64,000 nucleotides of DNA from Aliikangiella sp965214955 (GCA_965214955.1 CBDCCU010000003.1:185614-249613); one strand, 5' to 3'. Positions 8,263 through 17,685 are shown, counted from the first letter of the stretch. Program-made: numbers and translations. The notes: a model not told the origin generated them from the letters alone.

Positions 8263-9555
8263 TTAGCCGCTCACTTTATCATTATTAATTAAAGTTAAAA
8301 GGTAAAATTCACGTTTTTTCCCTTTTAAAATCAATATCAAAAACAAAATACCAATCCAATCTACAACACCTGCCGCACTAAACTCTTCTTCCTCTGGAAC
8401 TTCAAACTCAGTATTATCATCTCCTGTTTGGTCATCACCATCAGAGTCATCCGAATCATTATCAAAAATAGAGACTTCAACAGTTGATGGTGTGCCCAGC
8501 TCAGCACCATTAGTTGGCGCACTTAAGCGTAAGCTAAATACTTCAGTATTTTCCATAGATTGATCATCAATAATATTAATAGATACTAAGGCTCGGCTTT
8601 CTCCTTCTTCAAAAGTTATGGTCTGATTAAACATCTGGTAATCAGTATTTTCTGTAGCAGTACCAGGCTCAGTATTTAAATTAACAGTCACTTGCCCCAT
8701 TTCTCCATTCGCCCTGATAATTTCAAAATCTAATGAGCCATCACCTTCATTAATTTCATAAAAAACCGCATCAAAAAAGAATCTACCAGGTTGGTTATCT
8801 ATTTCATTTTCAATAATAGTGACTTTGCTTGTAACTCTAGTACCAAGCTCTGCTCCACCAGTGGGAGTATCTAACACAACCGAAAACTCTTCTGCCCCCT
8901 CAAAAACCTCATCATCAATTAAGTTAATCACTATTGTTTGGGATGTTTGCCCATTACCAAAGGTTAGTGTATTAGCATCGGCAACATAGTCTTCACCAGC
9001 TGTCGCGGTATCGCCTGCAACACTAAGTACCGAATAATTAATCGAAACTTCCCCTTGTGTTCCTAAGTTTCTATTAACGGTTACAGTAACATTAGGATCG
9101 GTTTCTTGAGCTGAATAAGTAGCAGAGTCAAACTCTATTAAACCAAATTGACCAGCAGGACCTAGAGATACAATCCAGTTATAAATAGTTTCTACATCTT
9201 CGCTATTAGGCTGAGGGCCTCCAGGCGGCATAATTCCTCCGCATTGAGGCGTTTGATTTGCAATTTTGTCATAGAGTGTTGAATTTTCTGGGTTTCCAGA
9301 ATCGACTCTTTGCAAATCACATCCACCAATCGTAGAAGCAACATCAAGCAAAGAGGTTTCGGATATAGCGGCATCATCTAAAGACAGCCCACCACTTGGA
9401 GCCGCGCCACTATGGCAATTTAAACAACCATTATTAATAAACACATTTTGAACCTCAGTTGGCACATCGGATTGAGCGACCTGAGTAAACAGCAAAGTGC
9501 TAGAAATGAGTATCCGTTTAAAATAACGGTTTATTGGAAAAGTGAAATTCTGCAT
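8263..9555 (-). CDS. exported protein with haem-c motif and two Calx-beta domains
   Basis: A 430-residue protein with an N-terminal signal region, then a c-type cytochrome-like segment with a single CLNCH haem site (44-48) and PPGGPQP (a planctomycete-type cytochrome pattern), followed by two Calx-beta domains (about 140-250 and 255-370), each ending in the FEGAEEFSV / MENTEVFSL type signature. An acidic linker leads to a C-terminal hydrophobic helix followed by KGKKRE, which resembles a GlyGly-CTERM-like anchor although some 18 residues follow it. First gene of the operon with the lipoprotein and the M6 protease. It may be a surface redox or adhesion protein; substrate unknown. Confidence 0.7.
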   Translation of the reverse strand: MQNFTFPINRYFKRILISSTLLFTQVAQSDVPTEVQNVFINNGCLNCHSGAAPSGGLSLDDAAISETSLLDVASTIGGCDLQRVDSGNPENSTLYDKIANQTPQCGGIMPPGGPQPNSEDVETIYNWIVSLGPAGQFGLIEFDSATYSAQETDPNVTVTVNRNLGTQGEVSINYSVLSVAGDTATAGEDYVADANTLTFGNGQTSQTIVINLIDDEVFEGAEEFSVVLDTPTGGAELGTRVTSKVTIIENEIDNQPGRFFFDAVFYEINEGDGSLDFEIIRANGEMGQVTVNLNTEPGTATENTDYQMFNQTITFEEGESRALVSINIIDDQSMENTEVFSLRLSAPTNGAELGTPSTVEVSIFDNDSDDSDGDDQTGDDNTEFEVPEEEEFSAAGVVDWIGILFLILILKGKKREFYLLTLINNDKVSG

Positions 9556-9731
9556 ATAAAAACTTAATTAAGCTCTGTATTAGTAGCTGTTTAGACTAGC
9601 ACAATAATTGCAGATTAAGCGTGATGAACTTAATGATTTTAGGGTCTGTTGATCTTTCAAACATCCTAACTGTTGCTTTTAAAATAGCGTCAATTTAGAC
9701 ACGACGAATGTGGTTTGGTTATTCCAAATAC

Positions 9732-9760
9732 AAAAATGCCGAGTAAAAACTCGGCATTTT
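9732..9760. terminator. bidirectional terminator after the peroxiredoxin gene
   Basis: AAAATGCCGAGT (9733-9744) and ACTCGGCATTTT (9749-9760) form a perfect 12-bp stem with a 4-nt loop, with A and T runs on both sides. It lies just past the peroxiredoxin stop. The rest of 9556-9783 holds no gene that I can see. Confidence 0.85.
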
Positions 9761-9783
9761 AAAAGCATGTTTAACCCGTTTAA

Positions 9784-10389
9784 TTATAGGTTATCTGCTT
9801 CTTCTGATAAGTATTTAGCCACACCTTCTGGAGAAGCGTCCATACCTTTATCACCTTCGGTCCAACCTGCTGGGCAAACTTCGCCGTGCTCTTGGTGGAA
9901 ATTAAGTGCATCAATCATTCTTAACATTTCATCAACGTTACGACCTAGTGGTAAATCATTAACTACTTGATGACGTACATTACTTTCTTCGTCAATTAAG
10001 AAAGAACCACGGAAAGCAACACCCGCTTCTGGATGCTCAACATCGTATGCTTTACAGATTTCGTGCTTAACATCGGCAACTAATGGGTAACCTACTGCAC
10101 CAATACCACCATCTTCAACCGCAGTATTTCTCCAAGCATTGTGGCTGAAATGTGAGTCGATAGAAACACCAACAACTTCAACACCACGCTTTGTGAATTC
10201 TTCTAAACGGTGATCGAAAGCAATTAACTCTGATGGGCAAACAAAAGTAAAATCAAGTGGATAGAAAAAAAGAACTACTTTTTTGCCTTTTGTTGCTTCT
10301 TTGAAATTATAGCTATCTACAATTTCACCATTACCTAAAACTGCTGCTGCGGTAAAATCTGGCGCCGAACGTCCAACTAATACACCCAT
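9784..10389 (-). CDS. typical 2-Cys peroxiredoxin
   Basis: A 201-residue cytoplasmic thiol peroxidase of the AhpC/Prx1 group that reduces H2O2 and organic peroxides. The peroxidatic cysteine is C51 in FTFVCPSEL and the resolving cysteine C172 in GEVCPAGW; the downstream YLSEEAD tail matches the C-terminal helix of typical 2-Cys enzymes. Monocistronic with its own terminator. No ahpF is adjacent, so thioredoxin is the likely reductant (inference). The start has a good ribosome binding site (AGGAG) in front of ATG. Confidence 0.93.
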   Translation of the reverse strand: MGVLVGRSAPDFTAAAVLGNGEIVDSYNFKEATKGKKVVLFFYPLDFTFVCPSELIAFDHRLEEFTKRGVEVVGVSIDSHFSHNAWRNTAVEDGGIGAVGYPLVADVKHEICKAYDVEHPEAGVAFRGSFLIDEESNVRHQVVNDLPLGRNVDEMLRMIDALNFHQEHGEVCPAGWTEGDKGMDASPEGVAKYLSEEADNL

Positions 10390-10605
10390 TTTATTTCTCC
10401 TAAACTTATTTGTATTTCAATCAATTAAATGTTTTACAGTAAGCTCTAAAATTTTAATAACTTATTTAAAAATAGAGAGTACTATGCGTTAAAATTTGAA
10501 GCGATAGTACCGATAAAATTCGCTTTCGCCAAATTGAGGCTTTCAATCGCATCATTGCAAATATCTATCACTAAATCTTAAATGATAGATTTTACTAATT
10601 CATAT

Positions 10606-11925
10606 CTATAAATGGTTTAAAAAACTAGCCTCTGATTGATCTTCAATGATCTTCTCTTCCATTTCAATTCCAAGTTTTTTAAGCGCTTTTAATACGGGCA
10701 AATAAATATCTTTAGTGACAGGAATACAAACGCCTTTGCGGGTAATTTCGCCTTGTAAAATTAAATCTGCTGCAATAGCCGCTGGATACCCCACGGTTTT
10801 AGCCATGGCAGAATATCCATTAGGCTCACCCTTCTCAACAAGCGTAGAGCGATGAAAGGTTTTATTACCTTGCTCGTCTGTTAAAATCATACGATGTTGC
10901 ATAACTATCATGTCTTGTTCGCCATCTTCGTACTTTAATTTTTCAGTTAATAACGAGCAAAAGGCCTCTATTGGCGAACTGCCTTTTATTGCTTGCTCAG
11001 AAAAACAGCCAAGCCATGTAAACTTTTCATTCATTTCGGCAGAATCAAAAGCATTATTTTCAAGATCTGAAACACCGGTTAATTCGCTCATCAAGTCACG
11101 CCAAGTTGTTGGTGCTGTATCGCCAAATGCTTGATTATTCAGTAACCCGACCTTCTTTGCCGAATCAATCACTTTCCCAAACCCAGGATATCTTAACGTA
11201 CCACGAAGCAAAGTTTTAACTTCGGGAATTCGATACTCTTCTTTATAACCCAAAGAATTTCTATTTGCGTAACCTCTAAGCTCCATATCTTTAGTGAGTG
11301 TAACCTCTCGCATAGAAGCCAATAAATCATCACCTGCGATCTCACACGCTTCGCCTCGACTTAAATAAACAGCATCATTAGACACAGCCGATAACACCGC
11401 CATAGGTGACCATGAAAATTTATAACCTAACGGATTATCACTGGCTTCTGGTGCTGGAATGCCACCACACCAAGAAACTAAGGCTTCAACCTTTTCACCT
11501 TTTTCATGAGCTTCATCAATCACTTGCATAGCAGTCATATGGTCAATTCCAGGATCAACCCCAATTTCATTTAAAATGGTTATTCCAGCGGCTTTGGCTT
11601 CATCGTCTAAAGCCCACATATCTTCGTGAGTATAACTGGCAGTAACTAGGTTCTTTTTTTCTTGAACACAAATTTTGGCAACAGCAACATGAAACTGAAA
11701 AGGAACAAATGAAACCACCAAATCAGCTTCTCTAACTAATTCAGCAAGCTGTTTGTTATCGGTAACATCAACTTGTAGTGGCGTTAAATTATCTCTACCA
11801 GCTACCAGCTCTTCGGCTTCGTATAAAAACTGAGATCCAACGGTTATTTTATGATTTTTTTGGTGTAAGTATTCCACTAAAGGGCCTGTAACAAATCCTG
11901 CACCCAGCAAGAGAATATTAGACAT
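10606..11925 (-). CDS. saccharopine reductase / dehydrogenase family protein
   Basis: A 439-residue Rossmann-fold oxidoreductase. It opens with the nucleotide-binding NILLLGAGFVTGP and has the family blocks VVSFVPFQFH, NEIGVDPGIDHM and SWCGGIPAPE. The length and blocks match the fungal-type saccharopine reductase/lysine-ketoglutarate reductase partner, which catalyses a step between 2-aminoadipate semialdehyde and saccharopine. In marine gammaproteobacteria the gene usually stands alone, as here, and probably serves lysine breakdown rather than synthesis because dapA is present nearby. Substrate is inferred from the family. Confidence 0.85.
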   Translation of the reverse strand: MSNILLLGAGFVTGPLVEYLHQKNHKITVGSQFLYEAEELVAGRDNLTPLQVDVTDNKQLAELVREADLVVSFVPFQFHVAVAKICVQEKKNLVTASYTHEDMWALDDEAKAAGITILNEIGVDPGIDHMTAMQVIDEAHEKGEKVEALVSWCGGIPAPEASDNPLGYKFSWSPMAVLSAVSNDAVYLSRGEACEIAGDDLLASMREVTLTKDMELRGYANRNSLGYKEEYRIPEVKTLLRGTLRYPGFGKVIDSAKKVGLLNNQAFGDTAPTTWRDLMSELTGVSDLENNAFDSAEMNEKFTWLGCFSEQAIKGSSPIEAFCSLLTEKLKYEDGEQDMIVMQHRMILTDEQGNKTFHRSTLVEKGEPNGYSAMAKTVGYPAAIAADLILQGEITRKGVCIPVTKDIYLPVLKALKKLGIEMEEKIIEDQSEASFLNHL

Positions 11926-12106
11926 AATTATTTGCTCACATTATATACGTTATAAATTAAGCAACGGTTATTCGGTTAAACCGATACCATCACCTAAATG
12001 GCGCACAAGAATAGCGGTATAAATTAAATGTGTAAATAACAAAACAAAAAATTTATATACTCATTCTACTTCAAGATAATCTGGCTACAGCAAGTGTGAG
12101 ACAAAG

Positions 12107-12137
12107 AAAAAAGCGCTTATAAAATAAGCGCTTTTTA
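12107..12137. terminator. terminator between the saccharopine reductase promoter region and the chalcone-isomerase-like gene
   Basis: AAAAAGCGCTTAT (12108-12120) and ATAAGCGCTTTTT (12124-12136) form a 13-bp stem with a 3-nt loop. On the minus strand it follows the 12160 gene's stop and has a U run, so it ends that transcript. The region 11926-12106 otherwise holds a 13-nt palindrome TCGGTTAAACCGA at 11972-11984, a possible operator of the saccharopine reductase gene. Confidence 0.8.
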
Positions 12138-12159
12138 GAATTTATAGCCAAGTTTTTAT

Positions 12160-12804
12160 TTATAGGTTTACATACCGCTTAAGCAAGCTAACAGCATAAG
12201 TACCTTCGTTATTACCTGAGATACCATTTTTAAACTGTGATGACGGGGGACGTTCACCAACCCATGTTTTAACAATTAACTGATAAAGCTCTCTTGCTCG
12301 CTCTACCTCACCAAGTAACCTGTTATTAAGTCTTACTTGAACTTTATTAGAGCCTCTTAAGTAATCAATGCAAATAACATCGCCTTTTTTATAGCTACCT
12401 TTAAACAAGCTAAGTAAACGCTTTAGTGCTACCGACTCTTCTTTTACATTAGCCGCAGAGCTATTAATACGAATGCTTTGCGCTATTTTTCGACTAAACC
12501 CACGAGCTGATATTTTTCGATCAGAAGCAAATCGGTACACCATTCTTCTATCGGCATTGTAGTCGGCCAAATCTTCAGCCGAAATTACATTAGCCGTTTC
12601 GTCTATGTAGAATGCCCCAATGTAATAATCATCACTCATTAGTTGGGTTAAACCCATACCAATCATTCCTAGTTCGTTACCTGCTAAAGTAACCTTTTGA
12701 ACGGCAAGCATTTTTTCTTGCTCTGTTTCAGCCATTACATGATTGATAGGTAAAGCAATACTTATAAATAAGAAGAATTTAGCCAGTCTCATTATTGTCC
12801 CCAA
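12160..12804 (-). CDS. chalcone-isomerase-like exported protein
   Basis: About 210 residues with a signal peptide ending NHVMA and one chalcone-isomerase-like domain of the bacterial type (GLTQLMSDDYYIGAFYID near the N-terminus, and KGDVICIDYL then LYQLIVKTWVGERPPSSQFK near the C-terminus). The first codons MGTI may be upstream of the true start at MRLAKFF (12792). Bacterial members are periplasmic and of unknown activity; some bind fatty acids. It is divergent from a second gene of the same family at 13324, with 500 bp of control region between. Confidence 0.75.
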   Translation of the reverse strand: MGTIMRLAKFFLFISIALPINHVMAETEQEKMLAVQKVTLAGNELGMIGMGLTQLMSDDYYIGAFYIDETANVISAEDLADYNADRRMVYRFASDRKISARGFSRKIAQSIRINSSAANVKEESVALKRLLSLFKGSYKKGDVICIDYLRGSNKVQVRLNNRLLGEVERARELYQLIVKTWVGERPPSSQFKNGISGNNEGTYAVSLLKRYVNL

Positions 12805-13323
12805 AAGTTTGTTCTAGAACGAACGTTATAGTTGCTATTGCACTAATATTTTGAATTATTGCACTAATATTTCGAATTATTATTTAATCTTATTCGTCCT
12901 TGTTGCAGTCATTGTTTATCAATTTATTTTAAATGACTGTTCTCTTTTTACTTAAGGCGAAATCAATTGTCAACCCAATATGACCTCGTTTTTTCAATAA
13001 CTTTCATGAAAATCCATTAATTATCAAGAAAAGCCCTATAAATGGTAATTTTACACAACTTTTTTTAAATTTATTTTCCTAACCAGCTTGAAACCTTCTT
13101 CCTATTCACATTATTATACCTGTCAACAAATAATAATAATCTTTAATAAAATTAGCCTATCGACGATAGTTTTCGGGGAAGATTAAGCAACCATTGCTCA
13201 ATTTTTTATCAATAAACTAACTAAAGCAGGATGCAGCTTATAGGCAATCGTTGCACATGATTTTATGTGCAAAACGACAGGATATTTTTAAAAAATTACT
13301 GCTTAAACTTGTTGGAGCCTAAG
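12805..13323. promoter_or_regulatory. divergent control region between two chalcone-isomerase-like genes
   Basis: 519 bp without a credible gene. It holds a palindrome GTTCTAGAAC at 12811-12820, a 21-bp tandem direct repeat (12837-12857 and 12858-12878, one mismatch, unit beginning ATTGCACTAATATTT), and a hairpin TTGCACAT / ATGTGCAA at 13251-13272 in the presumed leader of the plus-strand gene. The 21-bp period is two turns of the helix, as in stacked operator sites. I cannot assign a regulator. Confidence 0.5.
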
Positions 13324-14787
13324 ATGTCATCTAGATCGCTATATCTAGTAAAAATAATCGTTTTTGCAACTTCATTATTGTTTGCACACTTAAATGTACA
13401 AGCGACTGAAAACCTCACTGCCGAGCTACAGTCTGGTGAAAACTTAGAGCTTCACGGAATAGGCATTCATGAAGAATTAAGAAATGACATTTATGTAGGG
13501 GTGCTATTTGCACCTAAAGAAGTTACCAGCACTAGCTCTATTACCAATCCTGAAATTGCTAAAAGAATGTCTATTAGGTTGGTAACACGCTATTCAAATC
13601 GCAAAATGTCTAGGCATTGGAAAGAACGCTTAGCAATGAACAACTCACGCAGTAAGTGGCAACCGCTTACCAAAGAAATTGTTCAGTTTTCTCGTATATT
13701 CAAACGTGGGTTAATTGCTGGTGATGAAATAAATATTGACTACTCACCAAATAACGGAACCAAAATATTCTTAAATGGTACTCAATTTGTCGAGGTTAAA
13801 AATCCCGAATTTTTTCAGCTTTTACTCAATGTTTGGTTAGGAACTAATCCTCCAACAAAAGCTTTTAAGAAAAGCATTCGTGGAGAAGACAATGCAGAAA
13901 CTCAACAAAAATTTGTTGATCTTTTTAACACGCTTCAGCCTCAAATTGGCCGTTTTGATGCCGATAGAGATCCCGTTACAAGATTAGCTTCTAACAGATC
14001 ATCTAGCAGTAAAGTTAAATCACAACAAGCCAAAGTAGCCGCAAGCCAAGCAACGACTAAAAAAGCAGTAATCAATAAAAAGCCTCCGGTAAAAACAGCT
14101 GCAATAAAACAAGAACCTAGCAAAAAAGTGGCTACTAATAACCCGCCCAAAAAACAAAATAATTCACCTAAAGCCACAGTAAAAAATGCCGATACTCGAC
14201 TAGCAAGTAACAACACTAGCTCTACTAATGACCAAGCAACAAAGCTTAGTATTAAGCCAGAACTACTAAAGCCAGAATTAAATATCGAGCAACCCATTCA
14301 GCTTGCACAAAAAACCTTAGAAGCAGGATCAGAAGAATTAGATATTTCTCCTGCTAATGAAGATAATTTAAACGAGCAAGTTGAGCAAATCGAAAAAGCC
14401 AATCAAGCAGATTCGGCAGCAATTGAAAAAGTTGCAAGTTTAGATCTTCCACAATCACCTTCAATCGAAACCATAGATGATAACTTTGTTGATGAAGATT
14501 TATTGAGTGGCTCTTACACAAGAGATCTAATTAATACCATTAGACAACATCAAACCTATCCCAAAAAGGCACAATTGCGAAGAGAAGAAGGTGATGTATT
14601 AGCAAAAGTGACAATTGATGAAAACGGTGAAGTAATGGATATTGTTTTACTAGAAAAATCAGGCTCAAGAAATTTAGATCGAGCTGTTTATAAAATGATA
14701 CGAAAAGCAGCACCTTTTGAAGCAATTCCAGCGGAATTAAAACTCAATGAATATGAGTTTGAAGCACCTTTTAGTTTTGTTCTTTAG
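13324..14787 (+). CDS. chalcone-isomerase-like domain fused to a TonB C-terminal domain
   Basis: 487 residues from the ATG at 13324, chosen because it follows TTGGAG and begins a signal peptide (to about LNVQA); an upstream in-frame ATG at 13267 adds 19 residues with no signal character. Domain 1 is chalcone-isomerase-like (HGIGIHEELRNDIYVGVLF, later GDEINIDYS and LLNVWLGTNPPTKAFKKS). A low-complexity Lys/Ala/Pro/Asn linker of about 190 residues follows, then a TonB C-terminal domain (HQTYPKKAQLRREEGDVLAK, LEKSGSRNLDRAV, FEAPFSFVL). TonB domains contact outer-membrane partners. There is no ExbB/ExbD beside it. The fusion suggests an envelope-spanning adaptor; function unknown. Confidence 0.75.
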   Translation: MSSRSLYLVKIIVFATSLLFAHLNVQATENLTAELQSGENLELHGIGIHEELRNDIYVGVLFAPKEVTSTSSITNPEIAKRMSIRLVTRYSNRKMSRHWKERLAMNNSRSKWQPLTKEIVQFSRIFKRGLIAGDEINIDYSPNNGTKIFLNGTQFVEVKNPEFFQLLLNVWLGTNPPTKAFKKSIRGEDNAETQQKFVDLFNTLQPQIGRFDADRDPVTRLASNRSSSSKVKSQQAKVAASQATTKKAVINKKPPVKTAAIKQEPSKKVATNNPPKKQNNSPKATVKNADTRLASNNTSSTNDQATKLSIKPELLKPELNIEQPIQLAQKTLEAGSEELDISPANEDNLNEQVEQIEKANQADSAAIEKVASLDLPQSPSIETIDDNFVDEDLLSGSYTRDLINTIRQHQTYPKKAQLRREEGDVLAKVTIDENGEVMDIVLLEKSGSRNLDRAVYKMIRKAAPFEAIPAELKLNEYEFEAPFSFVL

Positions 14788-14835
14788 CCGAACCTTCTAT
14801 TAGTCTATTAGCGCCTCTTTATCAGCGCTCCCCTA

Positions 14836-14863
14836 AATTGGGTATCTTATAGTGATACCCAAT
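14836..14863. other. hairpin at the convergent gene ends
   Basis: ATTGGGTATC (14837-14846) and GATACCCAAT (14854-14863) form a 10-bp stem with a 7-nt loop between the convergent ends of the TonB-fusion gene and the MBL hydrolase gene; it includes the latter's stop codon. There is no T run, so a terminator function is only possible. Confidence 0.35.
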
Positions 14864-15611
14864 TAAAACCATTCTCTTGAGATGCAATAACCACTCTAGC
14901 ATTTTCATTTAACTCTAAAGAGTCCAATGCTTGCTCTACAATTTCTCTTTTGTTGTTCTCTTCACTTAAATGCATAGCCGTTAATAACTTTATTTGATTG
15001 CAGTTAATTGTATGAAGAAATTGCTTAGCTTGCTCATTACTTAAATGCCCTAAACTCCCCCCAACTCTTGCTTTAAGCTTAGCAGGGTAACGGCTGTTAT
15101 TAAGCATTGTAGTATCATGGTTAAATTCAATTAGTAACGCATTTAAATCACTAAACTCACTCACTAAATGAGCGGTTATATGACCTAGGTCGGTTAAAAT
15201 TCCAACTCGAACTTGCTTATATTGAATAATAAATTGTAGGGCTTCTCTAGCATCATGCGGTACAGCTAATGGTAATATTTTTAAATTACCGATCTCAAAG
15301 ATTTTACTCGCTACACAATAATTAATTTTGCGAATATTTTCTGCTAAACGGTGAAAAGAGGTTCCTTTGCTCATCCAGCATTCACATTGATATTTATTGA
15401 CAAAAGGCGCAACACCTTTAAAGTGATCGCTATGTTCATGTGTCACTACTAGCGCACTGATCTGATCAGGCTCAACACCTCTTGCTCTTATGCGCGATTC
15501 TAGCTCTTTACAAGAAAAACCAGAATCTATCAAAATATAGGTCGATTCAGCTTGGATCAGTGTGGCGTTTCCTTTACTACCTGATCCAAGGCTTGTGATC
15601 CGAATTGTCAC
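14847..15611 (-). CDS. MBL-fold metallohydrolase, YycJ-like
   Basis: A 254-residue metallo-beta-lactamase-fold protein. It starts with SLGSGSKGNATLI, has the zinc motif THEHSDHFKG, a later VPHDARE, and LIEFNHD. This pattern is that of the YycJ/WalJ subfamily, thought to be nucleases or phosphodiesterases. Third gene of the dapA-bamC-MBL operon, 12 bp after bamC. The pairing with dapA and bamC recurs in gammaproteobacteria. Confidence 0.85.
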   Translation of the reverse strand: MTIRITSLGSGSKGNATLIQAESTYILIDSGFSCKELESRIRARGVEPDQISALVVTHEHSDHFKGVAPFVNKYQCECWMSKGTSFHRLAENIRKINYCVASKIFEIGNLKILPLAVPHDAREALQFIIQYKQVRVGILTDLGHITAHLVSEFSDLNALLIEFNHDTTMLNNSRYPAKLKARVGGSLGHLSNEQAKQFLHTINCNQIKLLTAMHLSEENNKREIVEQALDSLELNENARVVIASQENGFNWVSL

Positions 15612-15623
15612 ATCAATAGCTCG

Positions 15624-16706
15624 TTAGCTTTTCTCTCCAAATCGAGCGCTTAATGCAGGATAAAGCTTAGTTAACAAAGCCGCCTCTATAGGCGTTCCCT
15701 GCTCGTCTTTTAGCGTGATTGCAGTTTGCTGGCCTTTTTCGCTAACCGAAACTTGGTAGTTACCTTCTTCAAGCTCTAATTGTTGTGCTTCTTCGCCAAA
15801 CAATGACGCAAAAAAGCCTTCTTCCTCAGGAACAAATTCAACAAAATAAGTCATCAATTGACGATCTCTATCACTAACCTCAAAACCTAAATCTAATAAA
15901 ACTTCTGGTAGCTTTTGCCACACATCTTCTTTATCAGCTGAGGTAACTAGTGCGGCATTATTCTGCTCATCTGTTGACAACTCAACTTTAAAGTTAGCAA
16001 TTGCTCTGTTACGTTTTTTCTTATCTCTCTGCGCAACTTTTAGATCATAATTAGAAATAATTAAATTAAGCATTTCCGCCGAGTCATGCCAAAAGTTTGG
16101 TACATTAACCCACTGATCAGTTTCATCATCTAATCGCTGCGCACCTACGCGCCTAGTTTCAATGCGATACTCATTATTCAATTGGCCTTTACCTATATGA
16201 ATTTCGTATCGAGTCTTAAACTCATCAATCTCATCATTGCCTTCTAAGCCTAGCCAAATACCATCTTCATCTTGCGCTAGCCAGCCCGTATCAATAAAGT
16301 GTTCTGCTTCGTCCATTATTAAGGGAGAGATCTCTTTTTCTTCAAAAACCTCGTTAATGTTGTTCCATATAAACTGAATATCATCCGTAATAAATACTGT
16401 AGGAAATTTTGCAGATTTATCCAGCCTAACATTTTCTAATACGGCTAAAATTTGAACAGGAGCATTCACTTTTAAATCTTTACCGAAGGGTGCTTTTTTA
16501 GCATCTTCACCAATTGCAGGTACTTGAGCATAATTAATTTTATTTTTTTGCTTTAAATCGTTAGGAACTTTTAAATCTTTAGCTTGCTTGGCATCTAAAT
16601 ATTCATACGTTCGATCTTTAATAAGCCCATCTTCACTATAAAGATAGCTACAGCCAGTTAACGCTAAAGAAGCAAACACAAAGGACAATTTTTGAAATTG
16701 ATTCAA
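15624..16706 (-). CDS. bamC: outer-membrane assembly lipoprotein BamC
   Basis: A 360-residue lipoprotein with lipobox LTGC (cysteine 19), followed by the unstructured conserved N-terminal segment (DRTYEYLDAKQAKDLKVP) that binds BamD, then two helix-grip domains. BamC is an accessory member of the beta-barrel assembly complex. It lies 19 bp after dapA, the usual arrangement. The length is normal. Confidence 0.93.
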   Translation of the reverse strand: MNQFQKLSFVFASLALTGCSYLYSEDGLIKDRTYEYLDAKQAKDLKVPNDLKQKNKINYAQVPAIGEDAKKAPFGKDLKVNAPVQILAVLENVRLDKSAKFPTVFITDDIQFIWNNINEVFEEKEISPLIMDEAEHFIDTGWLAQDEDGIWLGLEGNDEIDEFKTRYEIHIGKGQLNNEYRIETRRVGAQRLDDETDQWVNVPNFWHDSAEMLNLIISNYDLKVAQRDKKKRNRAIANFKVELSTDEQNNAALVTSADKEDVWQKLPEVLLDLGFEVSDRDRQLMTYFVEFVPEEEGFFASLFGEEAQQLELEEGNYQVSVSEKGQQTAITLKDEQGTPIEAALLTKLYPALSARFGEKS

Positions 16707-16725
16707 AACTCAATTCTCCAACTTA

Positions 16726-17631
16726 TTAGTTAATTATTTGACTTGAAAATAATGCTTTTTCAAGTTCAATTTGATTATGATTTGACAACCGAGTTAGTGG
16801 CAGTCGAATTCCTGATTTAATTCTATTTAATCGCTCTAAAGCCCATTTCACTGGTATAGGGTTAGCTTCTAAAAATAAATTTTGATGAGTTGGCATTAGC
16901 TGATTAAATATGGTTTCTGCTTTAACCACATTTTCATCTGCACTTAAGGCTAAATTAATCCAATCACTCATCACTTTCGGAGCAACATTGGCAGTTACCG
17001 AAATAGTGCCGTGACCACCCGCTTTAATAAAATCTAGTGCGGTTAAATCGTCACCACTTAGCAACACAAAATTTTCAATTTGGCTAATGCCATTTTTAAA
17101 TCGCTCAATATCACCAGTAGCATCTTTAATTCCAACAATATTTTTATGTTTGGCTAAAGTAAATACCGAGTCGTCATGTAGATCTACTCCTGTTCTTGAT
17201 GGCACATTATATAAAATAACAGGAATATCTACTGCATCTGCAATGGCGGTAAAGTGAGCTATTAAACCTTTTTGTGAAGGTTTAATGTAATAAGGAGTAA
17301 CGCAAAGCAAGCCTTCAATGGGATACTGAGCAAGCTTTTTTGCCAAAGCAATGTTTTTATCAGTTGCCGTAGCCGCGCAGCCTATTACTAATGGTATCTT
17401 GTTTTCACTATGTTTAACCGCACAATCTACAATACTAAAAAATTCATCATCAGATACCAAAGATGACTCGCCTGTTGTCCCTAAAATAACTAACCCATCA
17501 GTTTTTGATTCAACATGCCAATCAATTAAATCTTTTAATGATTCAAAATCAACTTCACCGTTTTCTAACATTGGCGTTACTAGCGCAACCCAACTACCTG
17601 TTAGCTTATTTGTTTGAGTGTTAATAGTCAT
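16726..17631 (-). CDS. dapA: 4-hydroxy-tetrahydrodipicolinate synthase
   Basis: A 301-residue TIM-barrel lyase that condenses pyruvate with aspartate semialdehyde in the lysine/diaminopimelate pathway. Motifs: GTTGESS for pyruvate binding, YNVPSRTGVD with the catalytic tyrosine, and GIKDATGD with the Schiff-base lysine. First gene of the dapA-bamC-MBL operon. No odd features. Confidence 0.95.
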   Translation of the reverse strand: MTINTQTNKLTGSWVALVTPMLENGEVDFESLKDLIDWHVESKTDGLVILGTTGESSLVSDDEFFSIVDCAVKHSENKIPLVIGCAATATDKNIALAKKLAQYPIEGLLCVTPYYIKPSQKGLIAHFTAIADAVDIPVILYNVPSRTGVDLHDDSVFTLAKHKNIVGIKDATGDIERFKNGISQIENFVLLSGDDLTALDFIKAGGHGTISVTANVAPKVMSDWINLALSADENVVKAETIFNQLMPTHQNLFLEANPIPVKWALERLNRIKSGIRLPLTRLSNHNQIELEKALFSSQIIN

Positions 17632-17685
17632 AATTGAAACTCTCTTTTGTGTGGCTTTTCGACCTAGCTTTAAGCTAAAGGTTCC

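Noticed and set aside
11926..12106. A lysine riboswitch upstream of the saccharopine reductase gene
   Set aside because: The region is too short and none of the conserved lysine-riboswitch elements is recognisable; only a 13-nt palindrome is present.
13150..13323. A c-di-GMP-type riboswitch before the TonB-fusion gene
   Set aside because: A hairpin is present, but the conserved core sequences of that class are not.
13941..14297. A minus-strand frame opposite the TonB-fusion linker
   Set aside because: A shadow of the Lys/Ala-rich linker sequence, without start signals.
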